Below are positions 34,190 to 48,347 of a stretch of DNA of 64,000 nt, piece after piece. The DNA is taken from assembly GCA_018873245.2 (NCBI GenBank), contig JAEMBT020000007.1, positions 8,873,129-8,937,128 of the forward strand, written 5' to 3'. Both the position numbers and the translations under genes were made by a program. Origin of the DNA: Archegozetes longisetosus. Taxonomy: Eukaryota; Arthropoda; Arachnida; Sarcoptiformes; Trhypochthoniidae. The notes beneath the pieces were generated by a model that searched no databases, was not told the DNA's origin, and worked only from the letters and a program-made list of their open reading frames with translations. Every line of letters begins with the position of its first letter. Within the stretch, counting starts at the first letter, position 1.

Positions 34190-36624
34190 ATGCCGCGTTC
34201 GTTTCTCATCAAAAAATCTTCCACTAAACTGATCAACAGTTCATTTTCAAGTAACACCAATACCTCATTTCAACCAAATGGATGTACAGATGATGAAGAA
34301 AATAGTTTATCACAACATAATGATAATAATAAAAACGTGGTCGATCTTTCTTACGGTAAGTTTAATTGAATTAGCTGATAGACAAAAGTTGGAATATATA
34401 GAAAATACTCTCTAACAGTTGATTGAGTGATTTGATCTGAAATGCATGTGCTTCTAGTAAAGTTAGCCCATTACTGATAAGTAAGCGATGCTATAGTGAC
34501 CTGAATAGTGAAGGAGAGCGTCAAACATCTTACGCCGAAAGCTAAAGCCCGCATTTATGGCAATAATATCTAGTATTAGTTGGACACAATTGATTAAGAG
34601 ATAGTATGAGAGTTATAACGAAGTTGTGGTAATTTGATAAGCAAATAAGCGATAGTGTTATGATGTTCTGTTGGTTACAGAGCTATCCTAACGTAATAGC
34701 TCACCACCACCTGCCTAACAGTTTAGCTCTGTTTTATAAATAAATACCACTTGAATAACATAATCAGAGACAAACAGAAATATACCAGAGTGTAGACAGA
34801 AAGACTGCACTCAACACAACCTCCAATGACAGGTAAATCTTTGCTGCAGCTGCTGTCAGACACACGTCCTCTTAAGAGGTGTCAAAAACTGCCCTAAGCT
34901 CATGACTAAAAGCTTCTAAAACAAATCATATCAATTGATTTGCACTTAATTCCTTCTTTATGATTAGACAATGATTGAAGTTGGAGTGCATTCAAGCTCT
35001 GCTCTCGATTTCCAATTGATCCAAGTTTATTCTCAATTAATACCTGATAAGTTTTTTGCCATAGAAAAGCTATGTAAATATTGTTATAAGTTTATTATGG
35101 AGTCGATCACAGCCTAAACAAATATCAAGTTTAGATAACAGCCTCGCTTAGCGATAATTTTGCCAAAATCGGACTATTTGTTAGTCACTAATAATTTTGA
35201 GCCAAAATATCTCTGTAGTTATTATACAATATGCAACTGGAGACTAATTTTTATGCAATATATAAGTGCAAACCAATTTTTATACAATATATAACTGGAA
35301 ATCAATTTTGAGACTAATAAAAAGTTTTGTCCATAGACGGAAAGGGACCCTTTGATCTCAGCATCAAAAGCCATTTACTCAAAGAAACGAATATTGAGGT
35401 GAAAAATGAAATTAATAAGAGTGAAAAGGCCAAAGAGATAAACATATATTCGGATTCATACCTAAATGCTCAATATCGTGACGCCTATAATCTGCCGTCA
35501 GCCAAATGTCTATCACCTCAAAATTATTCACCAAACGGTCAAATCAATGGTGATCTCACAAAACCAGCATTAATACCATTAGAGCCAATTAATGCGAGTC
35601 AACGTCTATCTCCATCATCACCCCATAATATATCGAGACATTTCCAAATGGCGCCATACGTGCCATTCGGATTCGGCGGTTGTGCCAGTTTTGGTTATAA
35701 TGAAAACAAGAACTTAGTTCACTCGCCATCACTTTACTATCAGGCTCGACATCTCGATTACCCGATCTCTCCTCCACAAACACCAATATTACGATCAGAA
35801 CATAGATCTAATACAAGTTACAACTCATCGATAGAGAATGTTCACCACGCCAGACATACTGTTATATCCCCGGTGTCTGAATATCGCCCACAATACATGT
35901 CCAACTGGAACGAACAAATGCCTCTGAAGACAACGACAGGATCATTAGTGATATCATCTCCAACGCCAAGTCTAAATGGATCTGATGACTCAGGCCGAGG
36001 AAGTGTTCACTCTCGAGGCTCAGGTGTTTCAATGGAAAATGCATTGAAATACGACGAATCTATTAAAGTTGACAACAGAAGCAGCAAATCTCGAAAGTCC
36101 ACAAACGGATCAGATGGAAACGCGACTCGATATCATTGCACGGATTGTAATAAGAGCTATTCGACGTATAGCGGTTTATCAAAACACAGAGAATTTCATT
36201 GCGCAACACAAGCGAAGAAAGCTTTCAGTTGCAAACATTGTGACAAAGTCTATGTGTCGTTGGGAGCGCTTAAAATGCATATAAGAACACATACTCTCCC
36301 CTGTAAATGCAAATTATGTGGTAAAGCATTCTCCAGGCCGTGGTTACTACAAGGTATGTCTCTTCACTAAACTGATCCAACCAAACAGTTGAGTTAACAT
36401 TTTGTCTTGTTTTAGGCCACATTCGGACGCATACGGGAGAGAAGCCTTTCGCGTGTCAGTACTGCAGTCGAGCGTTTGCAGATCGATCTAATCTTAGAGC
36501 TCACTTGCAAACCCATTCGGACGTAAAGAAGTATAGTTGCAAAACATGCAGCAAAACATTTTCGCGTATGTCTTTATTGTTGAAGCATGAAGACGGCGGT
36601 TGTGCCAATCATAGGTTACAGTAG
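34190..36624 (+). CDS. sna: Snail-family zinc-finger repressor
   Basis: Exons 34190-34355, 35337-36353 and 36416-36624 (introns 981 and 62 bp) give 463 residues. The start at 34190 is fixed by the SNAG domain MPRSFLIKK, which recruits corepressors such as LSD1/CoREST in vertebrates. Just after the first splice junction is PFDLSIK (residues 60-66), a match to the CtBP-binding PxDLSxK motif; VVDLSY (50-55) just before it is a weaker relative. A Ser/Pro/Asn-rich middle holds DSGRGS (273-278), like the DSGxxS phosphodegron of vertebrate Snail1. Five C2H2 fingers follow at about C323-C344, C354-H374, C380-H400, C408-H428 and C436-C457, with [11 protein letters not shown] and [12 protein letters not shown] typical of Snail/Slug rather than Scratch; the last is CCHC-like. 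The second intron splits finger 3. Role: DNA-binding repressor at CAGGTG E-boxes in mesoderm formation, EMT and neural development. Confidence 0.95.
34356..35336 (+). other. First intron of snail
   Basis: 981 bp with donor GTAAG and acceptor CCATAG. It contains one CACCTG (34708-34713) and a CAGGTA near 34832, and a run of similar phrases TATACAATATATAAC and CAATATATAAGTGC (35225-35300). No coding frame. Confidence 0.7.
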
Positions 36625-36818
36625 TTTCTACGCTAGTCTTAATCTTAATTAACTGAAGTCTCCCTAACAGTTATTGTTCATTATCTTATTATATGAAAGT
36701 TATTTGTAATATAAACGTTTGATTTGGAAGTAACTGAGCAGTAATAGAATCACATTTCGCACCAAAGAATGCTTAATAACACTAAACGTGCACTAGTTTG
36801 AGGTGCATTTAGCGCTAT

Positions 36819-36824
36819 AATAAA
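36819..36824 (+). terminator. Candidate poly(A) signal of snail
   Basis: AATAAA 195 bp past the stop codon. The real 3' end could be further downstream. Confidence 0.4.
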
Positions 36825-36985
36825 GTGAATTCAAGTGTGCCATGAATTTAGATAAACTTAGTTGAAAAGTTGAATTATTTTAAGATTAATATATGATTAT
36901 TATAACTACTGATAATGACTATATTAGATCACTTATATATATTTTGAAATATTTTAATATTTTTTATCCCGTTCAACAACTATAC

Positions 36986-37008
36986 CCTCTCTCTCTCTCT
37001 CTCTCTCT
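36986..37008. repeat. (CT)n microsatellite
   Basis: CT tract of about 23 bp downstream of snail, followed by two near-identical phrases (AAAACATTAAGAGAGCTAAG and AAAACATTAGGAGAGCTAAG). Confidence 0.9.
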
Positions 37009-40000
37009 GAAAAACCTAAACCATTTATAAGAAAACATTAAGAGAGCTAAGAGTATGTAAAAGAAAACATTAGGAGAGCTAAGAGTACGCAAGAGTATGT
37101 ATAGAGAAAGAATTTGGCCTAAGGAAGCACCTGTCTTTGGGTCACGAAGTTTAGCTCAGCGCTGACCAGACTTGTGTTAGCCCTAACACTAGTATTTGTT
37201 CGTCATAATAACCAACTAAGTCAGTAAAAAACATGGTTATACTCTACTTATCACTCACACTGTGTTTTATTTTCCTCATATCACAAGTCAAATGATATTT
37301 ACATCAAAAAACATGTTAACTCACAACTGCAACTGACATATGATGAATAATTACTGTCAAGTTTGAAGGTCTAACACAACATTAATGATTGTTATGATGA
37401 GTTTTTGTTAGTTTGGCTTTTTCATCATTAATGCCAATAATTTTAATATAATTTAATTTAATTTTTATGTATTTCTAGTCGCCTTAGTTCATAGTGTATA
37501 TTATTTTGTGAAAGTATATTCATTTGATACGCCTTTTATTCACTACCATTCAGTATAGCATTCATTTATCAATCATTTTATCGTTTGCTTCTCAACCTAT
37601 TTGTCCAAATTATTAATAGTTTGATTATGCGATTGCTTGGATTTGCTCAATTTTGTGACATAATTTTGTATTTATATTATTTTACTTTTTATTATTGTAC
37701 GATTGATTTGAAAAGAATTGAATTAAAGACAATTTTATAAAATGGATTTGTTATTTATTTGATAGCATCAGTAAATTTAAAATTAGAATAAGAGTCAAAC
37801 TTCAAAGTGGTTGATTAGTAAAACAGCCAAATATTAGTCATGCACCTGTCGGTCATGCAGCTGGTCAAATAAATTACAAGACTGGACGTTTAGGGCACAT
37901 ATGAAAGGCGCCGAAGAGCCCATCAATGAACTCTCCTATTGAGCAGTTGCTCTCAGCACATCTCACGTCTTTGAGGATCACTTTAGTTTGTGAAAGAGGG
38001 GAAGTTTAGTGTCAGAGTTGCATAACATTCAACTCGAATTTCATAAAAGCTATTTCTTCGACTGGCATTGGATGAATCTATGATTTTGAACAACCAAAAT
38101 TTAAGTCAGTTGTGATTTTAATAAATGAGTGTCGAACAAATGTTAAGCAAATAATACACAAAAGAACACAACCCTTTCTCCAGAATACAATTCTTTCTTC
38201 AGAATACAATTCCGTGTGAAGAGTGGGCTTGTGATGGAAACAAGACTTTACATTTGATATGCCTCACAAATATTGTGCTGACGTGTTCGTCAAACTTTTT
38301 GCTTGGGTCTTAAGCTGAACAAGTCATGAAGTGTTAGCTGAGGAGTGAATAGAGTTGCCAATGAAATAAATATAAGAAAGGAATGGATTTGCTTTTTAGA
38401 ACTATTGTAGATTTGGCCTAAAAAATTAGATGGTATCTATACACTACATCAATAAACCACTTGTACAAGAATGACATTTCAGCACTAAATCAAACTCCAC
38501 ATAATAGTGATTTTTGAGTCAAGCCTAAAGATAAATAAGCTTAAGTGCCACACATCAAATTCTAGATCCTTTTGATTCGTCCATTTAGCTTTTATCCCTA
38601 TAAATTCATATAAAATGATTTGTTTGAAGGCTGACTGCGATGCAAAAGCGTTTTCTTAGTTATTATATAAGACAGAACTTAACAAACAGTAAGCTATAAT
38701 AAGAGCATACATTTCAGATACTTCACTATATCCTCGGCCCACCGCTATAAAGTCTTATCTTTAACTGAAATAGCAGTACAGATATAACTTTATAACACTA
38801 AACAACCATATGATAGTTGTTGTTCCTTATTCATGAATTCAAATCAGGTATAATTTAGTTGTATAAACATGAATGAAAAATAAGTTTTTTATTCTAATAA
38901 AAAGGAACAAACGAAATATTTTGGCTTCAAGTGACTTAATATTAGATGAGTTTGGTTGGAGACTAGAGCTTATGCAAATATATTTGAAATACAATAAGGT
39001 GAAAATACGTACACACTTCCTTTCGAGCCCAGAATTGGCAAAAGATAACATTTTATAGGAGAAAAAATTTTGCCAAATGTCCCGTTGAGGTATTGAAAAA
39101 TTACGCGATTCGCAGATGACACGACCTTCTGAGCCTGAACGGAAAGCCCGAAAAGGATCCGAAGTAGTTTTCAAGTGTGTTTGTCGAGTTTGTGCAAATA
39201 TTGAATAACTCATATTAGCATATATGAGAATTCTTTTCAAAACGTCCAGCCAAAATGAATCTGATTAATTTGATAGAATTTATCAAAATCACTACCGATT
39301 TAATGCTCCAATGAACTTATTTTTCTTCTAAACCTTACAGTTGAATGTACTGATACAATAAAACCTCGATATAGTGAACCGATGGGGGCTAATAGTTAAC
39401 ACTGACTATAACGAGATTTGACTACAAAAAGATTATTTATGATTAACTGATGTGTCGGCAACAGTAATTGGTTTGAGAGTAGGGAGGATTGAGTATAAGG
39501 AGGTAGACAAAATGCAAGTATGATTGTATTTGATATCGGTATTAGAAAGAATGGTCGACCCATTTTTAATTTGCAACACTTAAACATAACAAGGCGTCAT
39601 GTGGTTGTGTGTGCCTCTTGTGTCTGTTTAATATATTTTTAAGAACATTTTTACCATTCACCGTATCAATAGTCTCTTCTTCGCCAACTTTTCTGACGGC
39701 TATACTCTGCTAAGTAAAAGCTTAGTCTGCTCTTTGACCTGTGTTTGGCGGCCAACAACCTTGAAAAACAATTGGCGATCTCTATTTGCTTTGCAAATTA
39801 GCGCTTATATTCATGATTAGTAGGAATGTTCAAATTTAGATCACAAAGTAGTGTCTCATTATTTTGAACTTATTATTATCAAGCTGCTATAAATCTAAGC
39901 TATTTTTGAAAAATAGATTATCACTTATTTTCCACACTCGGATTAAGCCTCAAAATGAAAGATCTCCTTTTACGATCTGTATTCAATTTATAGGTCGTAA

Positions 40001-43000
40001 TATGACTTCAATGTCTGTTTGATTTATTGTTTATTAGAGGTTATTATTACTATCAAAACAAATTCGTTCGCGGCTTAAGCTCAAAATATCTTCATGTTCC
40101 TAATTGTAAGCTAAACACGATTAGAAGCTGCAAACAAATATATTACACTATACCTGTTGAAGAATCGCACTATTAAAAATTCAATTTTAAAGCATTTATC
40201 ATTTTCAAGGAATAACATATCTCGACACAAGTATATCAGGATTTTCTCGAACCACTATCTAGTAGTTCATGAGTTTATCAAATCACTAGTGTTTCATTGA
40301 GTGTCTAGCTAGTTTCTATTTAGTTTTATTTCATATTGTTCTTCATTACGCTGTTAAGCCCTTCTCTCGTAACAATTCGTATACTTTTTAGCCTTGAGCA
40401 CAAAATCTATTAATCTATCAGAAATTGTCCTCAATTCTGAGAAGATATTTAGAATGGCAATAATTTTTTGTTTCAATCTATTTTAGTCGAATGCAACTTT
40501 AGTGAAATAAGCGATTTAGGCCATCATTTTTGTTACAAAGTCGATGTATGAGTAGCGCTAGCTCGGAATACATGAGTCAAAATGTATTTCTAAAACAGAT
40601 TTATCTTCCTATATGACTTATTACTTCATTGAGATACTCTGGACAAATTCATATACACAGTTTCGTAAGATAATCTGATCAATCATGTAAGTCTGATTGA
40701 TGTACATGAATGTGAGGTCACACAAATTACTTTTCCGATCACATGGATCTATGCAATTCGTCAATAGCTCTTCAATAATAACTTATGAACCGGTAATTAA
40801 GTTGGATTTTGGGCTTGAAAACGACCAAAATCATTTAGGAAGCAGTTCGTGATACAGTGAGGATGCGTTGAAAGCTGATGGAATTGATTTTCTCAATGCT
40901 CACAATAATTAATACGAGACAACTCATAATCAAATATGAATTATCGGTTGGGTTTGAATAGAGAAAAAATGAAAAGTTTCAGTAATCTATTTGTTCGTAC
41001 CCGTATAGTGAGGTTTGACCGGAAACTGATTTAGTAATATTTGTTCACTTTCTAATATTTGTGCTACACTTTTGTATATCACCCACATATATGTGCCATT
41101 CAAAGAAAAGGAAGTCCTTTTCCTTTTTGCCTAATTTCAAATGCAGTTTAGTTGAGTTATACATTTTCAAAGGTTAAGCAATGTTCGGGTCAGGGGTAGG
41201 TGACCGACGCGGAAAATCAGTGTTGATGTAATAGAAGACAAGGCGGTGTTTTGCAAAGGAAAGGTGCGTTTAGTGCGTAAAAGAGAGCCTAACCATTAAG
41301 CCTTTTGAGGTATTAACAATTGAACAAATTATTACCCTATATCGGGATTGATGGCTATGGGCAAGCAAGACACTACACTTTTACCAAACCTTACATCACT
41401 AAACACTATTTCACTTAAGCCATTTTCTTTGTCATTAGCGACCACCTGCAATGCAATCACCATCCGATTCAACCATCACTGCTTAAAGAAGTTGTTGACC
41501 TTATCTCTCAATATCCGAATTTGCATCCAAGCTATCACAAGTTGAAAAATACACTCCAGTCTAAGCTGTTTCGGTTTGTTAGTCAAATTTGATGAGCTCT
41601 GAGGAAAATACAGTGGATGTAACACATTAGAAGAGAAGAATCGATTTTGGTTTGGGAATTGATCATCAGAACAGAAGTATATTAACGACGGGAGACCATT
41701 ATTATTAGAGCTGTCAATTCTCAGTCACCAAAAAATGCTTCACTTTATTCCTTGAAAAATCCAAAAATTGCTTTTGTTCAACAGACTATTTATTTGAATA
41801 TGTTTCCCATCCAATCCTGACACAAATCCCATCACCTCTGACCAGTTCTCCTCTCCTTTTGAGTCTACTCAACAGGTTGCTAAAGATGTTTTCGCCAACA
41901 ACACCTGTTTTTGCATAGTTTACTTCATTTTGAATTGATATTTTTGAATAAAAGTTTAGATTTCATATAAAAGGTTGGTAGTTTGGTGTCAAAATAGGAG
42001 TCTAAGTTTTTTCAAAAATAGCTTAAACCAATTCCTACTAAATGTCTTCAATGTAATCGAATCACGAAGAACTTCTCCTAGACCAAGCATCATTGTTCTA
42101 ATTTGATTATTTGTTATCTAATCTCATACTTATTGTATTGAATTATTCATAGATAAAAGTTTTGTAGAAAGCGAAACTTCTTTGTAGTTTGATTGCATTA
42201 TCCTTATTAATTGGAGTGAAACGACAGAACAAAACTCTTTGTTATATTCAAGGTTGGAATGTTATAGTTTTATTATATAGTAAAACAAATTACGTGTACT
42301 TTAATGCTAATCGAATTGAATGAACCGAAAACGGAGCAGATAGTGGAGCACTTCTTTCAAACCTTAATGCAAAAGTAAGCATATGTGCCCTTTCAATGTG
42401 CAGATGGTTTGATAGGTTACGTAAAAAAAGATGAGACCATACTTTATCATCATTTCCCCTTTGCTTGCAAATAGTTGTAAAGAATAAATATATTCTTATG
42501 ATTGATATGGTTGGATGAATTCTTTCATTGATTTTCAAATATTACGTTCTGGACTCACCAAAGAATAGCAAAAATCAGCACTATTTAAATATTTCCATAA
42601 AAAATGCTAAGGGTTAGATACAGGACTAAACTTACAATTTGGAACAAAACTATTGGCAAATTTGAAAGTAATTTCAAGTTTCTCAACAAAATATATGATC
42701 TGTCGTGAAAACCTTTATTTATAAGATCAGTAAGGAACAAGTATTGAGCGCAATATATAACAGCTCAACACCAATAACTCTCTCGATTTCGCTCTTCTTT
42801 CAGCTTTGCTAATAACGCTCTCCTATAAACCTGAATAGTTAACAATATTGGGAAATACTGTAGTTTAATTTATTGTTTTAGTTACCTACCTTAAGTTCTC
42901 AATTAGCGAATAAGTACCAGATCAAATCTTTCAGATCACGAACTTATTAAGCATTTCTGGAAATCGATCAACGACTCTATTCGAAAATTAGCTTAAGATT

Positions 43001-43757
43001 GACTTTAGAAAAATCATTATTCACGTCAAATCTTAACGTTGGACGAAAAAACCAGTATTTCTTCGAAGGTTATTTGTTTGACTTTCAAATTATCCAAAAA
43101 CAGAGTTCATAATGAAACCATTTTTTAAAAAAGAGTTAAATTACTCTTAATCTTACGCATTAATACTTGTTTTCTAAACATTTTTCAAATATTGTATGTA
43201 TGACAAGAATAAAGATGAGAAGCACAAGACTCCTGTAACTAAATCTTCAACTTGTAGATTCTTTCCTGATGATTAATTCAAAGTTTCTAATATAGTAAGA
43301 AGACATCTAACACTCACGGAATGCCATCCCTTTGCTGTTTAAGTGCAAATTTATCTAAATCTAATGATTTTTCTATAGAAAATAATTACATAAATTGAAG
43401 CAATTCTTGTTTAATCATTAATAATAATTATTTATGTTGATAACAATTGACTGCTGCAAACACTTCAGACTTTTCTAAGTTAGCGAAGAATTGAGAATCA
43501 GCCTTAAAAGTGATAATTTTCATAATCGATGTTTTAACTACTTTTGTGAAGTCACGAATCCGCTTCAGGTTTAATTATTGATGACTCAAAGGTTTATCAA
43601 TCAATTTTCTTTATATAATTAAACACATACCGAGACAATTGTATTATAACAGTGTTAGTTTACACGCCCTAATATTTAATACTTAATCAATTTGTCATAT
43701 TTGCACATCAAGTTGAGAAATTCATCTTGAAAACATCTAAATTCATTTTAAATCTTA

Positions 43758-43759
<2 letters not shown>

Positions 43760-43791
<32 letters not shown>
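43760..43791. repeat. (CT)n microsatellite
   Basis: Uninterrupted CT tract of about 32 bp. Confidence 0.95.
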
Positions 43792-43794
<3 letters not shown>

Positions 43795-44537
43795 TCTCTC
43801 AATCTAAAAAGCAAACCTTGTTTTTTGAAGTATCTGTGAAAGTGTCAGCCTTGACTTGTCGATCAATAAACAATTTGATTATGTCTTGAAACTTGTCATA
43901 TATTAAGCTTCTTAGTAAGAAATATCGCCTCGTATTGACTACCAGAATAGGTAAGTCATATGATCTGAGTGTTGGTCATAGATATAATACTGTATTGTAT
44001 TCTAAGTAAAGTTATGGAGAAGCAAATAACAAAAAAGTTGTAGTTTATGCTTATGTCTGTAGTTTGGAATAGAAGGACGGAAGTTGGCATTGAGAATAAG
44101 TAGGAATCATACTTAAAGTCATAGTAAAATGGGTTTGGGTTTGATTTAGGTGAGCTACACCTGTAGGAAAGACAGGTTGCAACTTGACAATGGATCAGAT
44201 GTGCAATCATATACAAAAGGTAGGGAATGATGAGAAAATGTGGAAACCAGCGATACTTCCACTGTTCAATTGACGTTCACCTATTTAACAAAAACATACG
44301 TTTACTTTAAACCTCATGCATTTACTTCTTTTCAATTTAACTTATTTAGTGCACTGCTTTAGAATTTATACTCAATAATTCTTTCAGTCATCACAAACAC
44401 TGATAAACTAGTGTCTATTAGGAATAACCGAAAGAGATAATGTTGTTGTTGGATGAGCCTTGGTACAAAACTTATTAAGGAGAGATCAAAGAGAAGATGA
44501 GAGGATTAAGAAGGTTGTTAGAAGTGAAATTGGCAAT

Positions 44538-44539
<2 letters not shown>

Positions 44540-44568
<29 letters not shown>
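44540..44568. repeat. (GA)n microsatellite
   Basis: Uninterrupted GA tract of about 29 bp. Confidence 0.95.
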
Positions 44569-44570
<2 letters not shown>

Positions 44571-45486
44571 ATGTGTATTCGGAGGCGTGACTGTAGCACA
44601 TTGATTTATTAAAGGGACGCATAGAAATTAGTACACGCTCGCACGAGTTTCAAAACTTTTATAACATAATTTATAGAAAGGGCTTCAATAGGAATTTATA
44701 TTGCTTTATGCTCACATTTATTTGACATTTGCTTTTATGATATATTCTTATAAAATACATGCTTCACAGCTGCATGCCTTGTATGCCTTATTTCCCTTCA
44801 TCTGATTTGAAATCCCCGATAAGCCGATATTTGATATTCCACAAGCGACAAATTCGCATCAAAATTGTGTTTGCATATAATCCTCCGATTAATGTTTGAC
44901 ACCTTCAAAACTTTGAGGCCACATTCAACTAACCAAATACCATTTCCTGTAGAAAAATTCCAAAAGACTAACTACATCTAACTTGAAATACTCTCGCATT
45001 TAACTTAACATTGAGGCAAAAGCGAAAAACGAAAAGGGATGCACTGAAGAAAAAATAGCGCATCTATAGATTTAGTGAAAAACTTGTGAGTTGAGTGTAG
45101 AACAACCGTAAAAAGGCATAAAGAATAAAGTTAGGAAAGTTGGAATCAATCTTATGGGACATTGATGCATTCGGGAGCAACAAGTTGGAAGATAATGCAT
45201 TTCACACTATTCTATGATTGATTATAGCTGTTAAGTGTTATTTCAAGCATCTAATTTACATTACAAGATATCAATAGCATATTTAATATAATAGCAGAGG
45301 ATCTTTCTTTGTCCGCCTCTACTTAGATCTGAATGCATTAGTTTCTTTCAAAATCATTTAAGCGATTGACCAACAACATCCTCGACCTGGACTTCTGCTC
45401 ATCCATTAATTCCCATGTATTCTATTTAATCTAACATCATATTAGCCCTTAGAACTTGGTGCTGACTTCCCTCGCGCATCAATCGT

Positions 45487-45523
45487 AAGAAAGACAGACT
45501 AAAAGACAGACTAAAAGACAGGC
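45487..45523. repeat. Short tandem repeat, unit AGACAGACTAAA
   Basis: Three successive copies of about 12 bp, the last diverged. Confidence 0.75.
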
Positions 45524-47672
45524 TTGTTGTCGTTGAACAGCTGGGACACGCATTGGTGCATTGAGGTTGAAAATATATAGCCATAGAGCACTTCAACTCT
45601 TTATGACATATAATATTTGTACGTGTAGTGTATATATGCATACATACATGGAGTGAATGAATTTTTTATATCTCTTATTATTATTATTTTACTCTATGGT
45701 TTAGTCTATAACATACATTCTAACACAGCTGCCCCGACTTTCACAAGTCGTCAACAGTGACAGAGAAGAGCACTCATGAATACCAAGAATGTTCTGATCG
45801 CATTCACATCTATTTTATGAGCTAACTTGCCAGAGGAGAGACAGCAGCTGTTTAAATCCATTCATTTCATAACACTATCGCTATATCCTACTTTTTCTAA
45901 TGCGTCCTTAGATGTCCACCATTTTATTTAATCAGCTATCATATTATACTTCTATTTCTATCGTTTTGGTCCAATAAATCCTTTTGAAGCCATCGAATGC
46001 ACAAATAACAATCAAATCTTAATATTTGCTTGTTTTTCGATCAAACAATTCTAGTATATAAGAGTTATGTTCAACAGTTTGATTAAGATTATCAAAGAAG
46101 AGTTAACTTGGATCCAGGATCTTATGGGACAGATATGAGTAAATTATGAGGTTAAGATATTGATTACACGAAAGAGTTGCTTGAAATAGCATGGATTCAT
46201 AAAAATGAGTTTGATATAGATGAGAGAATAAAAGGAATGTTTATACATTGGATCAATTAATTTGAATACACCTGTATTGATATAAAACGTTAACAATTCT
46301 GTGGCGGGTAACATTGTCATCAACTTGTGTTTCATTTATTTTGCGTAACTCATGGGATGTATGGGATCCTTGTGTGTGAATTTTCGTCTCAAATTACATA
46401 ACACAGAGAAATGTTGGGACGAGAGCAAAGGCAAGCCATAAAAATAGAATTACGATATAAAATGTAAGTTAATATACTTTTGCTGAAATAGTAGAATAAA
46501 AGCTTTTATGTGAACAATGCAATAGTATTGAGTTACTGGGGACAACTTGTCAATAGCAACTCCTATATTAAAAGCTATTTTGGCTCCAAGTTTTTTCCTA
46601 TTAAATCTGAACAGAAATACCAAAAAGTTTATTGTGTCGCTGAACAAATAAGATAACTTATTGAGTTAGACAGTTTTCCCTTTCCTAATACCTTATTCCG
46701 TATCCTAGACTCCGAATAGCAAAAGAAGTATTCACGTAAGATAAATAACCTTATTAGCTGCAGATCAGAAATTTGTGCCAAACTAAAGCATGAAAGCATT
46801 TTTTAACCCAAGCGACTTTGACCTAACTATAATTGTTAACAAAGTGTCAATATTGGTGATAAGCTATAAGCAGATGCCACTTTGTCGAGGCGCAAACTAT
46901 TTTTTGCTCAAAAGGTATGCGAATAAAAGGATGAGTTGACGCGTGAAATTAATGAATTGTCTGAATTACATAAGAGTAATACTAACTTCATGCTTGCCAT
47001 ACTGATCGTCGGACTCTTTCTTCGAGCTATTGGAGAGCTTGCAGTGTAGTGAATGTTTGATCATCGCTTCAAGTTCTTATTGTGGTATTATTCTAGACTA
47101 TTATTCATGCGTTCTTTCTTGTGAGAAGCGCATCATCGGGGATGGCATAAAAAGAAACTACAGCACAATTGTGCTACTGTTTAGTTGACATTTTACAAAT
47201 GACCACCAATAAAGCGTAACTGCGCTTCATCTACATGACCAAATGGGGATGTAATTCAAAGGATTATACCATTTATACTACTCATACCTTCAAATTTCTT
47301 ATAACTCTTACTTATCCCAAACAATGTACTTTATTGACAATAGATCAACAAAACCTATTCCTTTCGGGAGATCTCCCAAACCATTTAATCAGTTTTGTTA
47401 AAATGCTACTAAGTATTGCCTAACATAAAAAAGTTGGAATTTTCCCACAACTAATGCTATATAAAGTAGTTGCAAGTAATCATCAGACACCAAACAAAGA
47501 AGTTGTGAGTGTTGTCCACATTACAAAATAAACAAATAAAGCCTACTAATCATATAACCTATAATTGTGAACATTATTTATTTACTTATTTTCTCGTCTC
47601 AAATAGATATGAAGATTATTCACATAAAAAACTACTTTGTTTCGTATTTGTCTTTAGTACAGTTATCTTGTA

Positions 47673-47746
47673 GCTTCAACTAGTTTTCACTGAACTTCAA
47701 CTAATTTTCACTCAACTTTAACTAATCTTCAATCAACTTCAATATC
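47673..47746. repeat. Imperfect tandem repeat, unit about 20 bp
   Basis: CTTCAACTAGTTTTCACTGA is followed by variants CTTCAACTAATTTTCACTCA, CTTTAACTAATCTTCAATCA and the start of a fourth. Confidence 0.8.
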
Positions 47747-48286
47747 AAATTTAAGTCTTTGACCTCTGATCTCCAGATTTAAGGCTTATCTCCATCTAAA
47801 TCAAAACAAATCAATACATCTCTGAACTTGTGCGCATAACATGTGTCTAAAACATTGCAGATTTGACACAACTTAGGCTGACTTATGTCAAGATTCAATA
47901 TATCAAAAGCTTTAGTGAAACTGAGAATCGAATTGCGACCAATAAGTCACTCAAGTCTTTAAACATTTTGAAAGCGAAAACTTGAGTTTAAGGTGACTTT
48001 TAGATCCCAGGTCATCAATTTGAGTTTGCCTTCAAGTTGAATCAAACAAAAAATAGCGCTTCGGATTTACTTTATTTGAATTAATTTGAAGCTTTTGCTA
48101 ATATTGGTGTACAGTTAGTGATAACTGTTTCACAGTTATCTGACACTTTAAGTTGATTAAAGAATTAAGATTTTTATCTGTTGGAACGATACGCAGTCGC
48201 TCTTTGTGTAAGCCAGATATTGGTTGTTCGTTTTATATTAGAAATATAAGCAAATAAAAATCAAACTCCTTCAACCAGTAATGGTT

Positions 48287-48347
48287 TAACTTTTTATTTG
48301 TACTTGTATTTTTACTTGTACTTTTATTTGTATTTTTATTTTTCCAG
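48287..48347. repeat. Pyrimidine/AT simple repeat
   Basis: Alternating TTTTTATTTGTACTTG and TATTTTTACTTGTACTTT-like units; low complexity. Confidence 0.75.

Noticed and set aside
38839..39240. 133-codon minus-strand open frame, the longest in the snail-legumain gap
   Set aside because: No recognisable domain, low complexity Ile/Phe-rich C-terminus, no splice partners. Could be decayed repeat sequence; not supported as a gene.
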